From NCBI RefSeq assembly GCF_003008535.1, contig NZ_CP027666.1:3771501-3835500 (forward strand): a stretch of DNA of 64,000 bases, written 5' to 3'. This document shows positions 1 to 8,086 of this stretch, piece by piece. The number at the start of each line of letters is the position of its first letter. Position 1 is the first letter of the stretch. A model generated the notes under the pieces. That model did no database searches, was not told the DNA's origin, and saw only the letters and a list, made by a program, of their open reading frames with translations. The translations under genes were made by a program, and so were the position numbers. The stretch comes from Ottowia oryzae. GTDB taxonomy: Bacteria; Pseudomonadota; Gammaproteobacteria; Burkholderiales; Burkholderiaceae_C.

Positions 1-1161
1 CTCCTGCGCGTCCCAGGCCTGCACGCGCGCGACGATGTACTGGCGGATGTCCTCGCGGTAACGGTCGATCAGGCGCGGCGCGGCGGCCTGCAGCTCGCCA
101 TTGATCCAGCCACGCACCTCGGGGTCGCGCTCCAGCCGCTCGCCCAGCGTGCGCGTGGCCAGCGCGATGCTGCGGCGCAGGGACGAGTCGCTGCGGCCCA
201 TGTCGTCCTGCAGCCAGGCCAGCAGCTCGGTCCACAGCTGGTTGACGTAGTCGTTCAGCGCGGGGCTGTCCAGCATTTCCGCCTTGGCCTTGTCCACACG
301 CGCGCGCAGTGCGTCGTCGGTTTTCAGGCGCTCCACGAAGTCCGTCACGGCACCGTCAAAACGCAGGCGCAGCTCGTGCTGCGGGTCTTCGGCCATGTCG
401 ATGATGGTTTTGGCGACGACGGTGACCACCTTGCGCGTGGCCATGCGCGCGGCCACCTGGTCCAGCCCCACGTAGCGCAGCGCCTTTACCTCGCGCGCGA
501 TGGCTTCGGTCAGCGTGTCTTGCACCACGTCTTCGCCCAGCAGGCGCGCCAGCTGCACCAGCACGCCGTCCAGCAGCTCTTGGTGGCGGCCTTCATGGGT
601 CATCGCTTCGAGCACCTGGCCGCTCAGGCGGGTGACATCCACTTGCTTCAGGCCACGGCGCGCCAGGTCGGCCACGAACTGGCGCACGCGCTCGTCGTTC
701 AGCGCGCCCACGGCCCAGCGGCCCACCTCGACCAGGCGCTCGCCCACGCGGTCGGCGTTGTCGGGGCGCGCCAGCCACTGCGCCACCCGGCCGGCGGCGT
801 CGAAATCCTTCACCTTGGCCAGCACCTGGTCGGTGGCCAAGAAGTGCGTGGCGATGAAGTTGGCCAGGTTCTCGCCGATGCGGTCCTTGTTCTCGGGAAT
901 GATGGCGGTGTGCGGGATCGGCAGGCCCAGCGGGTGGCGAAACAGCGCCACCACGGCGAACCAGTCGGCGATCGCGCCCACCATGGCGGCCTCGGCAAAC
1001 GCCGCCACGTAGCCCCAAGCCGGGTGAGCGGGCGTGCGCCACGTGGCCACGGCGTACAGCGCGGCGGCGGCGGCCAGTAGGGCCAGTGCGATGCGCTTCA
1101 TGCCCGCAGCGTCGCGCGCGCGGGGACGGGGCGGCGCGCTGGTGGGGCTGTTGCCGCTCAT
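1..1161 (-). CDS. DUF445 family inner-membrane protein (3' end outside window)
   Basis: The frame read from the ATG at 1161 stays open for 387 codons to the window edge, so the C-terminus is missing. After a Pro/Arg-rich start comes a hydrophobic helix at about residues 22-42, then the stretch AAMVGAIADWFAVVALFRHP and PHTAIIPENKDRIGENL, which are the hallmark of DUF445 (E. coli YjiN type). The rest is mostly helical and charged. Function in this family is not established. The start overlaps the apaH stop by 4 bases (ATGA), so the two genes look co-transcribed. An internal ATG at 1101 (MKRIALALL) is an alternative start placed directly before the membrane helix. Confidence 0.88.
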   Translation of the reverse strand, partial: MSGNSPTSAPPRPRARDAAGMKRIALALLAAAAALYAVATWRTPAHPAWGYVAAFAEAAMVGAIADWFAVVALFRHPLGLPIPHTAIIPENKDRIGENLANFIATHFLATDQVLAKVKDFDAAGRVAQWLARPDNADRVGERLVEVGRWAVGALNDERVRQFVADLARRGLKQVDVTRLSGQVLEAMTHEGRHQELLDGVLVQLARLLGEDVVQDTLTEAIAREVKALRYVGLDQVAARMATRKVVTVVAKTIIDMAEDPQHELRLRFDGAVTDFVERLKTDDALRARVDKAKAEMLDSPALNDYVNQLWTELLAWLQDDMGRSDSSLRRSIALATRTLGERLERDPEVRGWINGELQAAAPRLIDRYREDIRQYIVARVQAWDAQE

Positions 1162-1997
1162 TGGCCGGGCACCTGGGCTTGCTCGCACTGCACCTGGATC
1201 AGCTCGCGCTCACCGGCGGTCGCGCCCAGGCGCACGGCGCTCAGGCAGCCACCCCAGACGCAGCCGGTGTCCAGCCCGAGGACGTCCGCCCGATCCAGCC
1301 AGCCCAACGTGGACCAGTGCCCGAAGGCCACCACGTCTTGCGCCGTGGCCCGGCCGGGCACATCGAACCAGGGCATGTAGCCCGGCGGCGCGCCGGCGCC
1401 GGGGCTTTCCTTGGTTTCAAACTCCATGCGGCCCTGCGCCGTGCACAGGCGCAGCCGGGTCAAGGCGTTGACGATGACGCGCCAGCGCGCCGCGCCGGTG
1501 AGGGCTTCGTCCCACTGGTCTGGGCTGTTGCCGTACATGTGAAGGAAGAACTCGGCCCAATGCGGGCCGCGCAGCACGTCCTGCACCTCGCCCGCCAGTG
1601 CCAGCGCCTGGTCGGCAGACCATTGCGGCAGCACGCCGGCGTGCACCATCAGCACGCCCTGCTCGCGCAGCGCCAGCGGGCGGTGGCGCAACCAGTGCAG
1701 CAGCGCTTCGCGGTCGGGCGCGGCCAGGATGTCGCCCAGGGTATCCAACCGATGCGGCTTGCGCACGCCCTGCGCCACCGCCAGCAGGTGCAGGTCGTGG
1801 TTGCCCAGCAGGCACTGCGCCACGCCATCGCCCAGCGCCTGCAGGCGCCTGAGCGCGGCCAGCGAACCCGGGCCGCGGTTGACCAGGTCGCCCAGCACGA
1901 CCAGGCGGTCGCGGCTGGGGGAGAAATCGATTTTGTCCAGCAGGCGGCCCAGGGCGCTGTCGCAGCCCTGCACGTCGCCAATCAAGTAAAGTGCCAT
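1158..1997 (-). CDS. apaH: Symmetrical bis(5'-nucleosyl)-tetraphosphatase
   Basis: ApaH hydrolyses Ap4A to two ADP and can also remove Np4 caps from RNA. The 279-residue product has the PPP-type metallophosphatase motifs: GDVQG (7-11), GDLVNRGP (36-43) and GNHD (65-68), followed by VHAG and FGHWS, which carry the metal-binding histidines. Length matches E. coli ApaH (about 280). It is transcribed ahead of the DUF445 gene with a 4-base overlap and is divergent from the CBS-protein gene at 2034, with only 36 bases between the starts, so both promoters must sit partly inside coding sequence or be very compact. Confidence 0.95.
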   Translation of the reverse strand: MALYLIGDVQGCDSALGRLLDKIDFSPSRDRLVVLGDLVNRGPGSLAALRRLQALGDGVAQCLLGNHDLHLLAVAQGVRKPHRLDTLGDILAAPDREALLHWLRHRPLALREQGVLMVHAGVLPQWSADQALALAGEVQDVLRGPHWAEFFLHMYGNSPDQWDEALTGAARWRVIVNALTRLRLCTAQGRMEFETKESPGAGAPPGYMPWFDVPGRATAQDVVAFGHWSTLGWLDRADVLGLDTGCVWGGCLSAVRLGATAGERELIQVQCEQAQVPGQ

Positions 1998-2033
1998 GAC
2001 CTTGATTCTCTACGGGCTGGACGCCCGATTTGA

Positions 2034-3347
2034 ATGGACCTGCTGATCATCGTCTTTCTCACCCTCTTGAACGGCCTGTTCGCCATGTCGGAATTGGCCG
2101 TCGCATCCAGCCGAAAGGCGCGGCTGGTGGCGATGGAAGAAAGCGGAGATTCGGGCGCCGCCGCCGCCTTGCAGCTGATGGATCGGCCCACGCAGTTTCT
2201 CTCAACGGTGCAGGTGGGTATTACCTCCATCGGCATGCTCAACGGCATTTTTGGCGAAGCCGCCTTCAGCGCGCCGCTGGCCGTGTGGCTGGCCGGGCAC
2301 GGGCTGAGCGAAGGCGCGGCCTCGATTGCTGCCACCGCCATCGTCGTGATCGCCATCACCTTCACCACCATCATTTTTGGCGAACTGGTCCCCAAGCGCA
2401 TTGGCCAGATGTTCCCGGAAGCGGTGGCGCGCTGGATTTCCAAGCCCATGACCTGGCTGGCCATGATTGCCAAGCCGTTTGTATGGCTGCTTTCGCTATG
2501 TACGCAGGCGGTGCTGAGCCTGCTGCGCATCGACGAATCTAGCGGCCGCGCAGTCACTGAAGAAGAACTGTCGGCCAGCCTGGAGGAAGGTCTGGACGCC
2601 GGCCTGATCGAAGCGCATGAGCACCAGATGGTGCGCAACGTATTTCACCTGGACGATCGCTCACTCACGTCGATGATGGTGCCCCGCGGAGAGATTCAGT
2701 GGCTGGAAGCCGATCAAACTGTGGTCGAGGCTCTGGAATATGTGGCGCGCAGCGGCGATAACGGCACCCACTCGTGGTACCCCGTTTGTCGCGGCGGCCT
2801 TGACGACGTCATCGGCATTATTTCGGTCGCGAAACTGCTGGAATTGGCTCGCACCACGGAAAAAGTGGAAAAGCACGTCGCCCCAGCAGCCTTCGTGCCT
2901 GAAACCCTGAGCGGCCTGGAGATGCTGGAGCAGTTGCGCGCGCGCGCCGGCCGGCTGATGTTCATCGTCGATGAGTATGGCGTGGTTCAGGGGATGATGA
3001 CGCCTCGCGACTTTTTAGAGGCCATTACCGGCGAATTGAAACCAGGCGCGCACATGGACGCCTGGGCCACGCCGCAGGCCGACGGCGCCTGGATACTGGA
3101 TGGAATGATGCCCGTGTCCGAACTGAAATCGCGCCTGGACATCGACCACCTGCCACTGGAAGACAAAGGCCGCTACAACACGGTGGCCGGCCTGATGCTG
3201 GCCATCTGGGGGCATTTACCCAGCGTGGGCGACCGCGTTGAAATAGAGGGCTGGGTATTCGAAGTGGTTGAAATGGAGGGCCGGCGAATTGACCGGGTGT
3301 TGGCCCGACCCTTGCCGCCAGAAGATATTCAACCCGCCGAACTCTGA
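2034..3347 (+). CDS. CorC/HlyC-type CBS membrane protein (first copy)
   Basis: This 437-residue protein has a DUF21 (CNNM) membrane domain at about 1-190, opening with LLIIVFLTLLNGLFAMSELA, then a CBS pair at about 205-330 and a CorC_HlyC C-terminal domain at about 345-430. The family includes Mg/Co efflux proteins and proteins historically called hemolysins; transport of divalent cations is likely, but the substrate cannot be read from sequence. The ATG at 2034 follows directly on the membrane segment, and no longer in-frame start is sensible. A second protein of the same architecture lies at 6051-7376. It is probably transcribed alone, because the H-NS gene downstream has its own gap. Confidence 0.88.
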   Translation: MDLLIIVFLTLLNGLFAMSELAVASSRKARLVAMEESGDSGAAAALQLMDRPTQFLSTVQVGITSIGMLNGIFGEAAFSAPLAVWLAGHGLSEGAASIAATAIVVIAITFTTIIFGELVPKRIGQMFPEAVARWISKPMTWLAMIAKPFVWLLSLCTQAVLSLLRIDESSGRAVTEEELSASLEEGLDAGLIEAHEHQMVRNVFHLDDRSLTSMMVPRGEIQWLEADQTVVEALEYVARSGDNGTHSWYPVCRGGLDDVIGIISVAKLLELARTTEKVEKHVAPAAFVPETLSGLEMLEQLRARAGRLMFIVDEYGVVQGMMTPRDFLEAITGELKPGAHMDAWATPQADGAWILDGMMPVSELKSRLDIDHLPLEDKGRYNTVAGLMLAIWGHLPSVGDRVEIEGWVFEVVEMEGRRIDRVLARPLPPEDIQPAEL

Positions 3348-3418
3348 GGATTATGGGTTTTCGGCGGGGCGATGGTATATTCGCGCGGTTCTCAATGTTT
3401 TAAATGGAGTCTGCCCTC

Positions 3419-3709
3419 ATGGCCACTTACAAGGAACTGCTGCAGCAGCAAGAAGCGCTTGCCCAGCAAATCGAAGAAGCCCGCAAGAAGGAAATCGCCG
3501 ACGCTGTGGCGCAGGTGCGCGCGTTGGTGAACGATTTTGGGTTGACGCAACAAGACGTTTTCCCCGGTGGCCGTAAATCCGCCAAATCGACTTCTGGCAC
3601 CAAAGTGGCTCCTAAATACCGCGACCCGGCCACTGGCCAAACCTGGACCGGCCGCGGCAAAGCACCCAAGTGGATTGAAGGCCGCGACCGCGCCCAATTC
3701 GTTATCTGA
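3419..3709 (+). CDS. H-NS-like nucleoid protein
   Basis: This 96-residue protein has an N-terminal coiled-coil oligomerisation region (about 1-40, KELLQQQEALAQQIEEARKK) and a C-terminal H-NS DNA-binding domain with YRDPATGQTWTGRGKAPKWI at about 65-85. H-NS proteins coat AT-rich DNA and silence acquired genes. Here that could include the AT-richer part of the T3SS block, but that is inference. The ATG at 3419 is preferred over an upstream in-frame start at 3404 because it begins the conserved MATYKELL. A compact upstream gap of 71 bases holds the promoter. Confidence 0.92.
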   Translation: MATYKELLQQQEALAQQIEEARKKEIADAVAQVRALVNDFGLTQQDVFPGGRKSAKSTSGTKVAPKYRDPATGQTWTGRGKAPKWIEGRDRAQFVI

Positions 3710-3856
3710 TCGGAGTTGGCGCAGCGCAGATCGGCGCTGCCCACCCGCCAAGCGCGCGCATGTCCATGCCCGCGCTTTTTTTGTACCTGCCGATTTATAG
3801 AGCTATAGAGCCCCTCGCGCACGGAACGCGTTGGCGGCGAGCGAATCACAGCCCCC

Positions 3857-4291
3857 ATGCTTCAAATCCTGCGCTATGTGTGGCCATTGCCGTGGACGCT
3901 GGTCGGCCTTACGGCGGCTGCGCTGGTTCGCCTAGGGGGCGGGCAATGGCAGCGCCGCGATGGTGCCCTGGAAGCCTTTGGCGGCGCGGCGGGCCGACTT
4001 GCGCGCCGCCTGCCAGCGCCCATGCGCTTTGACGCGATCACCTTGGGCCACGTGATCATCGCGGTCGACCGCCAGGCGGCCGATGGCGCCCGCTGCCACG
4101 AGCACGTGCACATCCGCCAGTACGAGCGCTGGGGCGCGTTGTTCGTGCCCGCCTATCTGGCCGCCAGCGTGTGGCAAGGGCTGCGCGGCGGCGCGCCGTA
4201 CCGCGACAACGTGTTCGAGCGCGAGGCCTACGCCGCAAGCCCGATTTCTTCGATGCCCGGCGCCTGCGCGGGCATGGGGAAGGTGAAATAA
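3857..4291 (+). CDS. Hypothetical protein with HExxH-like motif
   Basis: A 144-residue protein of unknown function. It starts with a hydrophobic segment (LRYVWPLPWTLVGLTAAALV, about 5-24). In the middle it has CHEHVHIRQYERWG, followed by FVPAYLAAS and YRDNVFEREAY, an arrangement that suggests a metal-binding site of the HExxH kind with a distal Glu, as in small membrane-associated metallopeptidase-like proteins. The catalytic role is inference. It lies between the H-NS gene and grxD and runs in the same direction as both, with 36 bases to the grxD start. Confidence 0.7.
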   Translation: MLQILRYVWPLPWTLVGLTAAALVRLGGGQWQRRDGALEAFGGAAGRLARRLPAPMRFDAITLGHVIIAVDRQAADGARCHEHVHIRQYERWGALFVPAYLAASVWQGLRGGAPYRDNVFEREAYAASPISSMPGACAGMGKVK

Positions 4292-4327
4292 TCCGGCATC
4301 AAACCAGTGAACAGTGAAGGAACGGTC

Positions 4328-4654
4328 ATGGACACCACCACCCAGCAACGCATTGACGACTTGGTCAAGAACAACGACGTCGTGCTTTTCATGAAGGGCA
4401 ACGCCAGCTTTCCGATGTGCGGCTTCTCTGGCCGAGCGGTGCAGATTCTGAAAGCCTGCGGCGTGGAGCCGCGCAGCCTGACCACCGTGAACGTGCTGGA
4501 CGACGAAGCCATCCGCCAAGGCATCAAGGAATACAGCCAGTGGCCAACGATTCCGCAGTTGTACGTCAAGGGCGAGTTCGTGGGCGGCTCGGACATCATG
4601 ATGGAGATGTACGAATCCGGCGAGCTGCAGCAAATGGTTGGCAGCATCGCCTGA
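4328..4654 (+). CDS. grxD: Monothiol glutaredoxin, Grx4 family
   Basis: The 108-residue product carries the monothiol active site CGFS in FPMCGFSGRAVQIL, then WPTIPQLYVKGEFVGGSDI, which contains the cis-Pro and glutathione-binding residues of the Grx4/GrxD family. These proteins bind [2Fe-2S] clusters and deliver them to target proteins rather than acting as general reductants. The ATG at 4328 is chosen over a GTG at 4307 because it opens the conserved DTTTQQRIDDLVKNNDVVLFMKG. A strong palindromic terminator follows 51 bases after the stop. Confidence 0.95.
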   Translation: MDTTTQQRIDDLVKNNDVVLFMKGNASFPMCGFSGRAVQILKACGVEPRSLTTVNVLDDEAIRQGIKEYSQWPTIPQLYVKGEFVGGSDIMMEMYESGELQQMVGSIA

Positions 4655-4705
4655 GCGATGCGCGGGCAGTTGTGCCCGCCGCTGCGCTGCCAGCGCGGGC
4701 CCAAC

Positions 4706-4739
4706 GTAAAAAGGGACGCCCTAGGGCGTCCCTTTTTAC
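4706..4739. terminator. Perfect palindromic bidirectional terminator
   Basis: A 34-base perfect palindrome centred on CCTAGG with A5 on one arm and T5 on the other. It would form an intrinsic terminator on both strands. It sits between the convergent genes grxD and the OmpA-like gene, as expected for a shared terminator. Confidence 0.9.
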
Positions 4740-4777
4740 TGCGCGCCACACCGAGGCGCAGCGCACGGTACGTGCCC

Positions 4778-5818
4778 TTACTTGCGCACGATCACTTCCA
4801 CGCGGCGAGATGCCGCATTGCTGGCGGCCGTACCGGTCGTTTCAGCCGGCTTTTCCAGCACGGTCTGGTCTTTCGACACGCCCTGCGCGACCAGCGCAGC
4901 CTGCACGGCTTCGGCACGGTGCTTGGACAGCTCGGCGTTGGCGGCCGCATTGCCCGTGGGGTCGTTGAAGCCGGAGATCACCGCTTTCGCGTCGGCGTTC
5001 GCCTTCAGATAGGCCACGAGGTCGGCGGACTTGCCAGCAAACTCGGTGTGCACGTCGGTTTTGCCCGTGTCGAAATAGACCTTCAGCGCAGGCGTGCTGT
5101 TGTCGCCCATCAGGCTGACCACGGCGGCGCCCGTGGGCTCGTCGGTGGATGCCGTTGCCGCGGGAGCAGAAGCAGTCGCGTCAGGCGCTGAGGCGGGCTC
5201 GGACGCAGCGGGCGCTGGCTCGCTGGCCGCCGGCGCCACCACCGCAGGTGCCGATGCGCCCGTGGCCGGTGCGTCAACCGAGCGATTCTTGCCGCAATAG
5301 CTCAGACCGAAGATGGCGGCCAGCGCCACAACGGCCCAAGGCAGCCACTTCATCAAAGAGCCACTGCCTGCGGCTCCGCTCGAGCCCACGTCCACCACCG
5401 GCGCAGCCAGCAGGCTTTGGCCGGCTGCGGCCAGGCTGGTGACTTCCGGCGGCAATGCGGAAGGGATGCTGCCGCCCGGCGTGAGGCGGCCGACGATGGC
5501 CGGCAGCAGGTAGCCCAGCGACGAGGTGATGTTGTCGCGGCCCACGTCGAGGCGCGAAGTCAATTGCGAAAGCAGGCCGCCGCTGCCACCCAGAACGGTT
5601 TCCAGCTGGGTATTGGTGATCGGCTGTGCGCTGGGGCCGCCGCCCAGCCACGACTGAACGATGGGGCCCAGATTGGCCGCCTTGAACTTTTCCAGAAAGC
5701 CGATCAGGCCGCCCGTGTCCTTGTTGGTCATGTAGGCCAGCAGCATTTGCACCAGGGGCAGCGCTTTGTCCCCCATGCCGAAGCGCGCGGCCACCTCCCG
5801 TAGCAAGACGTCAAACAT
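4778..5818 (-). CDS. OmpA-family protein with DUF937-like N-terminus
   Basis: A 346-residue protein. The N-terminal part (about 1-140, FDVLLREVAARFGMGDKALP and LGYLLPAIVGRLTPGG) resembles DUF937/YidB-like helical domains. One membrane helix follows (LMKWLPWAVVALAAIFGLSY), then an Ala/Pro/Ser linker, then an OmpA peptidoglycan-binding domain (KVYFDTGKTDVHTEFAGKSA through ASNAASRRVEVIVRK). It is probably an inner-membrane-anchored protein that reaches the cell wall. The ATG at 5818 has a good ribosome site (AAAGGA) nine bases upstream; an in-frame ATG at 5887 lacks one. Convergent with grxD. Confidence 0.85.
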   Translation of the reverse strand: MFDVLLREVAARFGMGDKALPLVQMLLAYMTNKDTGGLIGFLEKFKAANLGPIVQSWLGGGPSAQPITNTQLETVLGGSGGLLSQLTSRLDVGRDNITSSLGYLLPAIVGRLTPGGSIPSALPPEVTSLAAAGQSLLAAPVVDVGSSGAAGSGSLMKWLPWAVVALAAIFGLSYCGKNRSVDAPATGASAPAVVAPAASEPAPAASEPASAPDATASAPAATASTDEPTGAAVVSLMGDNSTPALKVYFDTGKTDVHTEFAGKSADLVAYLKANADAKAVISGFNDPTGNAAANAELSKHRAEAVQAALVAQGVSKDQTVLEKPAETTGTAASNAASRRVEVIVRK

Positions 5819-6050
5819 TGGAATTCCTTTCTTGTGCATGGAAGGGTCGTCAAGGCAAGGCGCGCAAGAGCGCCTGACCACGGGCAACGACCCATCGGAA
5901 AATTATAGGAATGCGCATGACGCGCACGTGTCGTCCCAGTCCTACAGCCCTGGCGCCACCGATGGCCTGTGTAAACTGGCTTGAGCTCGCACCAGCGCGG
6001 CGCAGCCACCCGCGCAAGCCGCTGGTGCCCATTTTCGTTTAGACCCCTGC

Positions 6051-7376
6051 ATGGGCTTTGTTGAAAACCTGCTGATCATCCTGGCGCTGATAGGCGCCAG
6101 CGCCTTCTTTTCCGTCGCGGAGATGTCCTTGGCGGCGTCGCGCCGCCTGCGCCTGCGCCACCTGGCCGATGAGGGCGACGCGCGTGCGCTGCGCGTGCTG
6201 CGTGTGCAGGAACAGCCGGGCTTTTACTTCACCACCGTGCAGATCGGGGTCAATGCGATTGCGATCCTCGGCGGTATCGTGGGCGAAGGTCTGTTCAGCC
6301 CCACGTTCGAGTCGTTCCTGCGCGGCTGGATGCCTGAGGCCACCGCCACCACGCTGGCGTTCACCGCGTCGGTAGCCCTGGTCACCTCGCTGTTCGTGGT
6401 GTTTGCCGATCTGGTCCCCAAGCGCCTGGGCATGGCCGACCCTGAACGCATGGCCATGCGCGTCATCGGCCCCATGGACAAGGTGCTGTGGGCCTTCAAG
6501 CCCGTGGTTTGGCTTTACAACAAGTGCAGCGACCTGATCCTGCGGCTGATCGGCCTGCCCACGCAGCGCGACGAGCGCATCACGCCCGACGACATCCTGG
6601 CGCTGGCCGAAGCAGGCACCCAGGCGGGCGTGATCGACCGGCCCGAGCAGATGGTAATCGAGAACGTGTTCGAGCTGGACACCCGCTCGGTCACCAGCGC
6701 GATGACGCCGCGCGACCGCATCGCCTGGCTGAGCCACGACGACACCGACGAAGCCGTACGCGCACGCATCGCCGCCGAGCCGTTTTCCACCTACCCCGTG
6801 TGCGATGGCGAGTTGGACCGCGTGCTGGGCTACGTCGATGCCAAAGACCTATTCCAGCGCGTACTGAGCAACCGACCCATTCATTTGACCGAGGAAGGCC
6901 TGCTGCACAAGGTGGTGGCGGTGCCGGACCAGCTGAGCCTGTCTGAAGTGCTGCACCAGTTCCGCCAGCAGCACGAAGACTTCGCCATCATCGTCAACGA
7001 ATACAGCACGGTGGTGGGCGTGGTCACGCTCAATGACGTGATGAGCACGGTGATGGGCGACCTGGTGACGCCGGAAGATGAAGAAATGATCGTGCGGCGC
7101 GACGATGGCTCTTGGTTGATCGACGGCCACACGCCGGTGACTGACGTGCAGCGCGCGCTGGATCTGGGCGACCTGCCCGACGCCGACCAGTACGACACCT
7201 TGGCCGGGTTCTTGATGGCGATGCTGCGCCGCGTGCCGCGCCGCACCGACTTCGTCGACTGGGGCGGCTTTCGCTTCGAGGTGATGGACGTCGACAACTA
7301 CCGCATCGACCAGGTGCTGGTCACGCGCAGCAAGGCGGGCGACTCGGGCGGGGCCAGTGGCGCGCCACCGAATTGA
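6051..7376 (+). CDS. CorC/HlyC-type CBS membrane protein (second copy)
   Basis: This 441-residue protein has the same architecture as the product of 2034-3347: DUF21 membrane domain (about 1-195, LLIILALIGASAFFSVAEMS), CBS pair (about 210-335) and CorC_HlyC domain (about 350-430). The two copies flank five genes and differ throughout, so the duplication is old. A role in divalent-cation export is likely from family membership; substrate unknown. It is divergent from the OmpA-like gene, with about 230 bases between starts. Confidence 0.88.
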   Translation: MGFVENLLIILALIGASAFFSVAEMSLAASRRLRLRHLADEGDARALRVLRVQEQPGFYFTTVQIGVNAIAILGGIVGEGLFSPTFESFLRGWMPEATATTLAFTASVALVTSLFVVFADLVPKRLGMADPERMAMRVIGPMDKVLWAFKPVVWLYNKCSDLILRLIGLPTQRDERITPDDILALAEAGTQAGVIDRPEQMVIENVFELDTRSVTSAMTPRDRIAWLSHDDTDEAVRARIAAEPFSTYPVCDGELDRVLGYVDAKDLFQRVLSNRPIHLTEEGLLHKVVAVPDQLSLSEVLHQFRQQHEDFAIIVNEYSTVVGVVTLNDVMSTVMGDLVTPEDEEMIVRRDDGSWLIDGHTPVTDVQRALDLGDLPDADQYDTLAGFLMAMLRRVPRRTDFVDWGGFRFEVMDVDNYRIDQVLVTRSKAGDSGGASGAPPN

Positions 7377-7392
7377 TGGGCGCCGGGCAAAT

Positions 7393-7437
7393 GCTATCTA
7401 TTCAGTAGCTGCCAGCGCTTGTGCGGTGGGCGCTAGC
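7393..7437. repeat. Dispersed palindromic repeat, copy 1
   Basis: Core GCTGCCAGCGC...GGCGCTAGC with AT-rich left arm. Located between two convergent genes; the TAG stop of the lytic transglycosylase gene (7433-7435, minus) lies inside the repeat. Confidence 0.7.
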
Positions 7438-8086
7438 CCGTGAAAACCCATCTTCTTTGGGCACCGAATACGGCATTCGGATACGGGTCGCGCCCGCGTG
7501 ATCCGTTGTAGCGGCCGAGCGCCATGAACAGGTCGCCCCGCTCGCGGTCAAGGTAGTGGCGCAGGATCACGCAGCCAAAGCGCAGGTTGGTCTGCATGTG
7601 AAACAGCTTGCCGGGGTCGCCGTCGCCGATCACGCGCGTCCAGAACGGCATGACCTGCGTGTAGCCGCGCGCGCCCACGTTGGACACTGCGAATTTGCGA
7701 AACGCGCTTTCAACCTGGATCAAACCCATCATCAAGGAAGTGTCCAGCCCCGCGCGTCGCGTTTCGTACCAAACGGTTTGCAGGAATTCGATGCGGGTGT
7801 TGAAGTCTGGCTTGCGGCTTTGAAGCCGTTCACTCATCGCGCCCAGCCAGCGCAGGTACGACAGGTGCGCCTCGGTGGTGGCAAAGGTGGGCACCGGCGG
7901 CGCGCTGTTGGCAATGGCCGAGCTGAGCGCCGTGCGCACGGAATCGGCCATCGGCTCTTCCAGCTGCCCGCCTGCGTGCGCCACGCCGGGCGCCAGCCAC
8001 ACGCTGGCCGCCCCGACCGACGCCGCCAAACAAGTCCGACGCGTCAGCCCGCCACCGGGCCGGCCGCGCGACACCGCGCCCGTCAT
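7433..8086 (-). CDS. Lytic transglycosylase domain protein
   Basis: A 217-residue exported protein. A twin-arginine-like start (LTRRTCLAASVGAASVWLAPGVAHA) is followed by an SLT-type domain at about 110-215, with the catalytic-Glu region LMMGLIQVESAFRKFAVS, then GARGYTQVMPFW and ALGRYNGSRG. It should cleave glycan strands of murein. The start overlaps the proS stop by 4 bases (ATGA), so it is translationally coupled to proS. Its stop codon is supplied by a dispersed repeat. Confidence 0.88.
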   Translation of the reverse strand: MTGAVSRGRPGGGLTRRTCLAASVGAASVWLAPGVAHAGGQLEEPMADSVRTALSSAIANSAPPVPTFATTEAHLSYLRWLGAMSERLQSRKPDFNTRIEFLQTVWYETRRAGLDTSLMMGLIQVESAFRKFAVSNVGARGYTQVMPFWTRVIGDGDPGKLFHMQTNLRFGCVILRHYLDRERGDLFMALGRYNGSRGRDPYPNAVFGAQRRWVFTG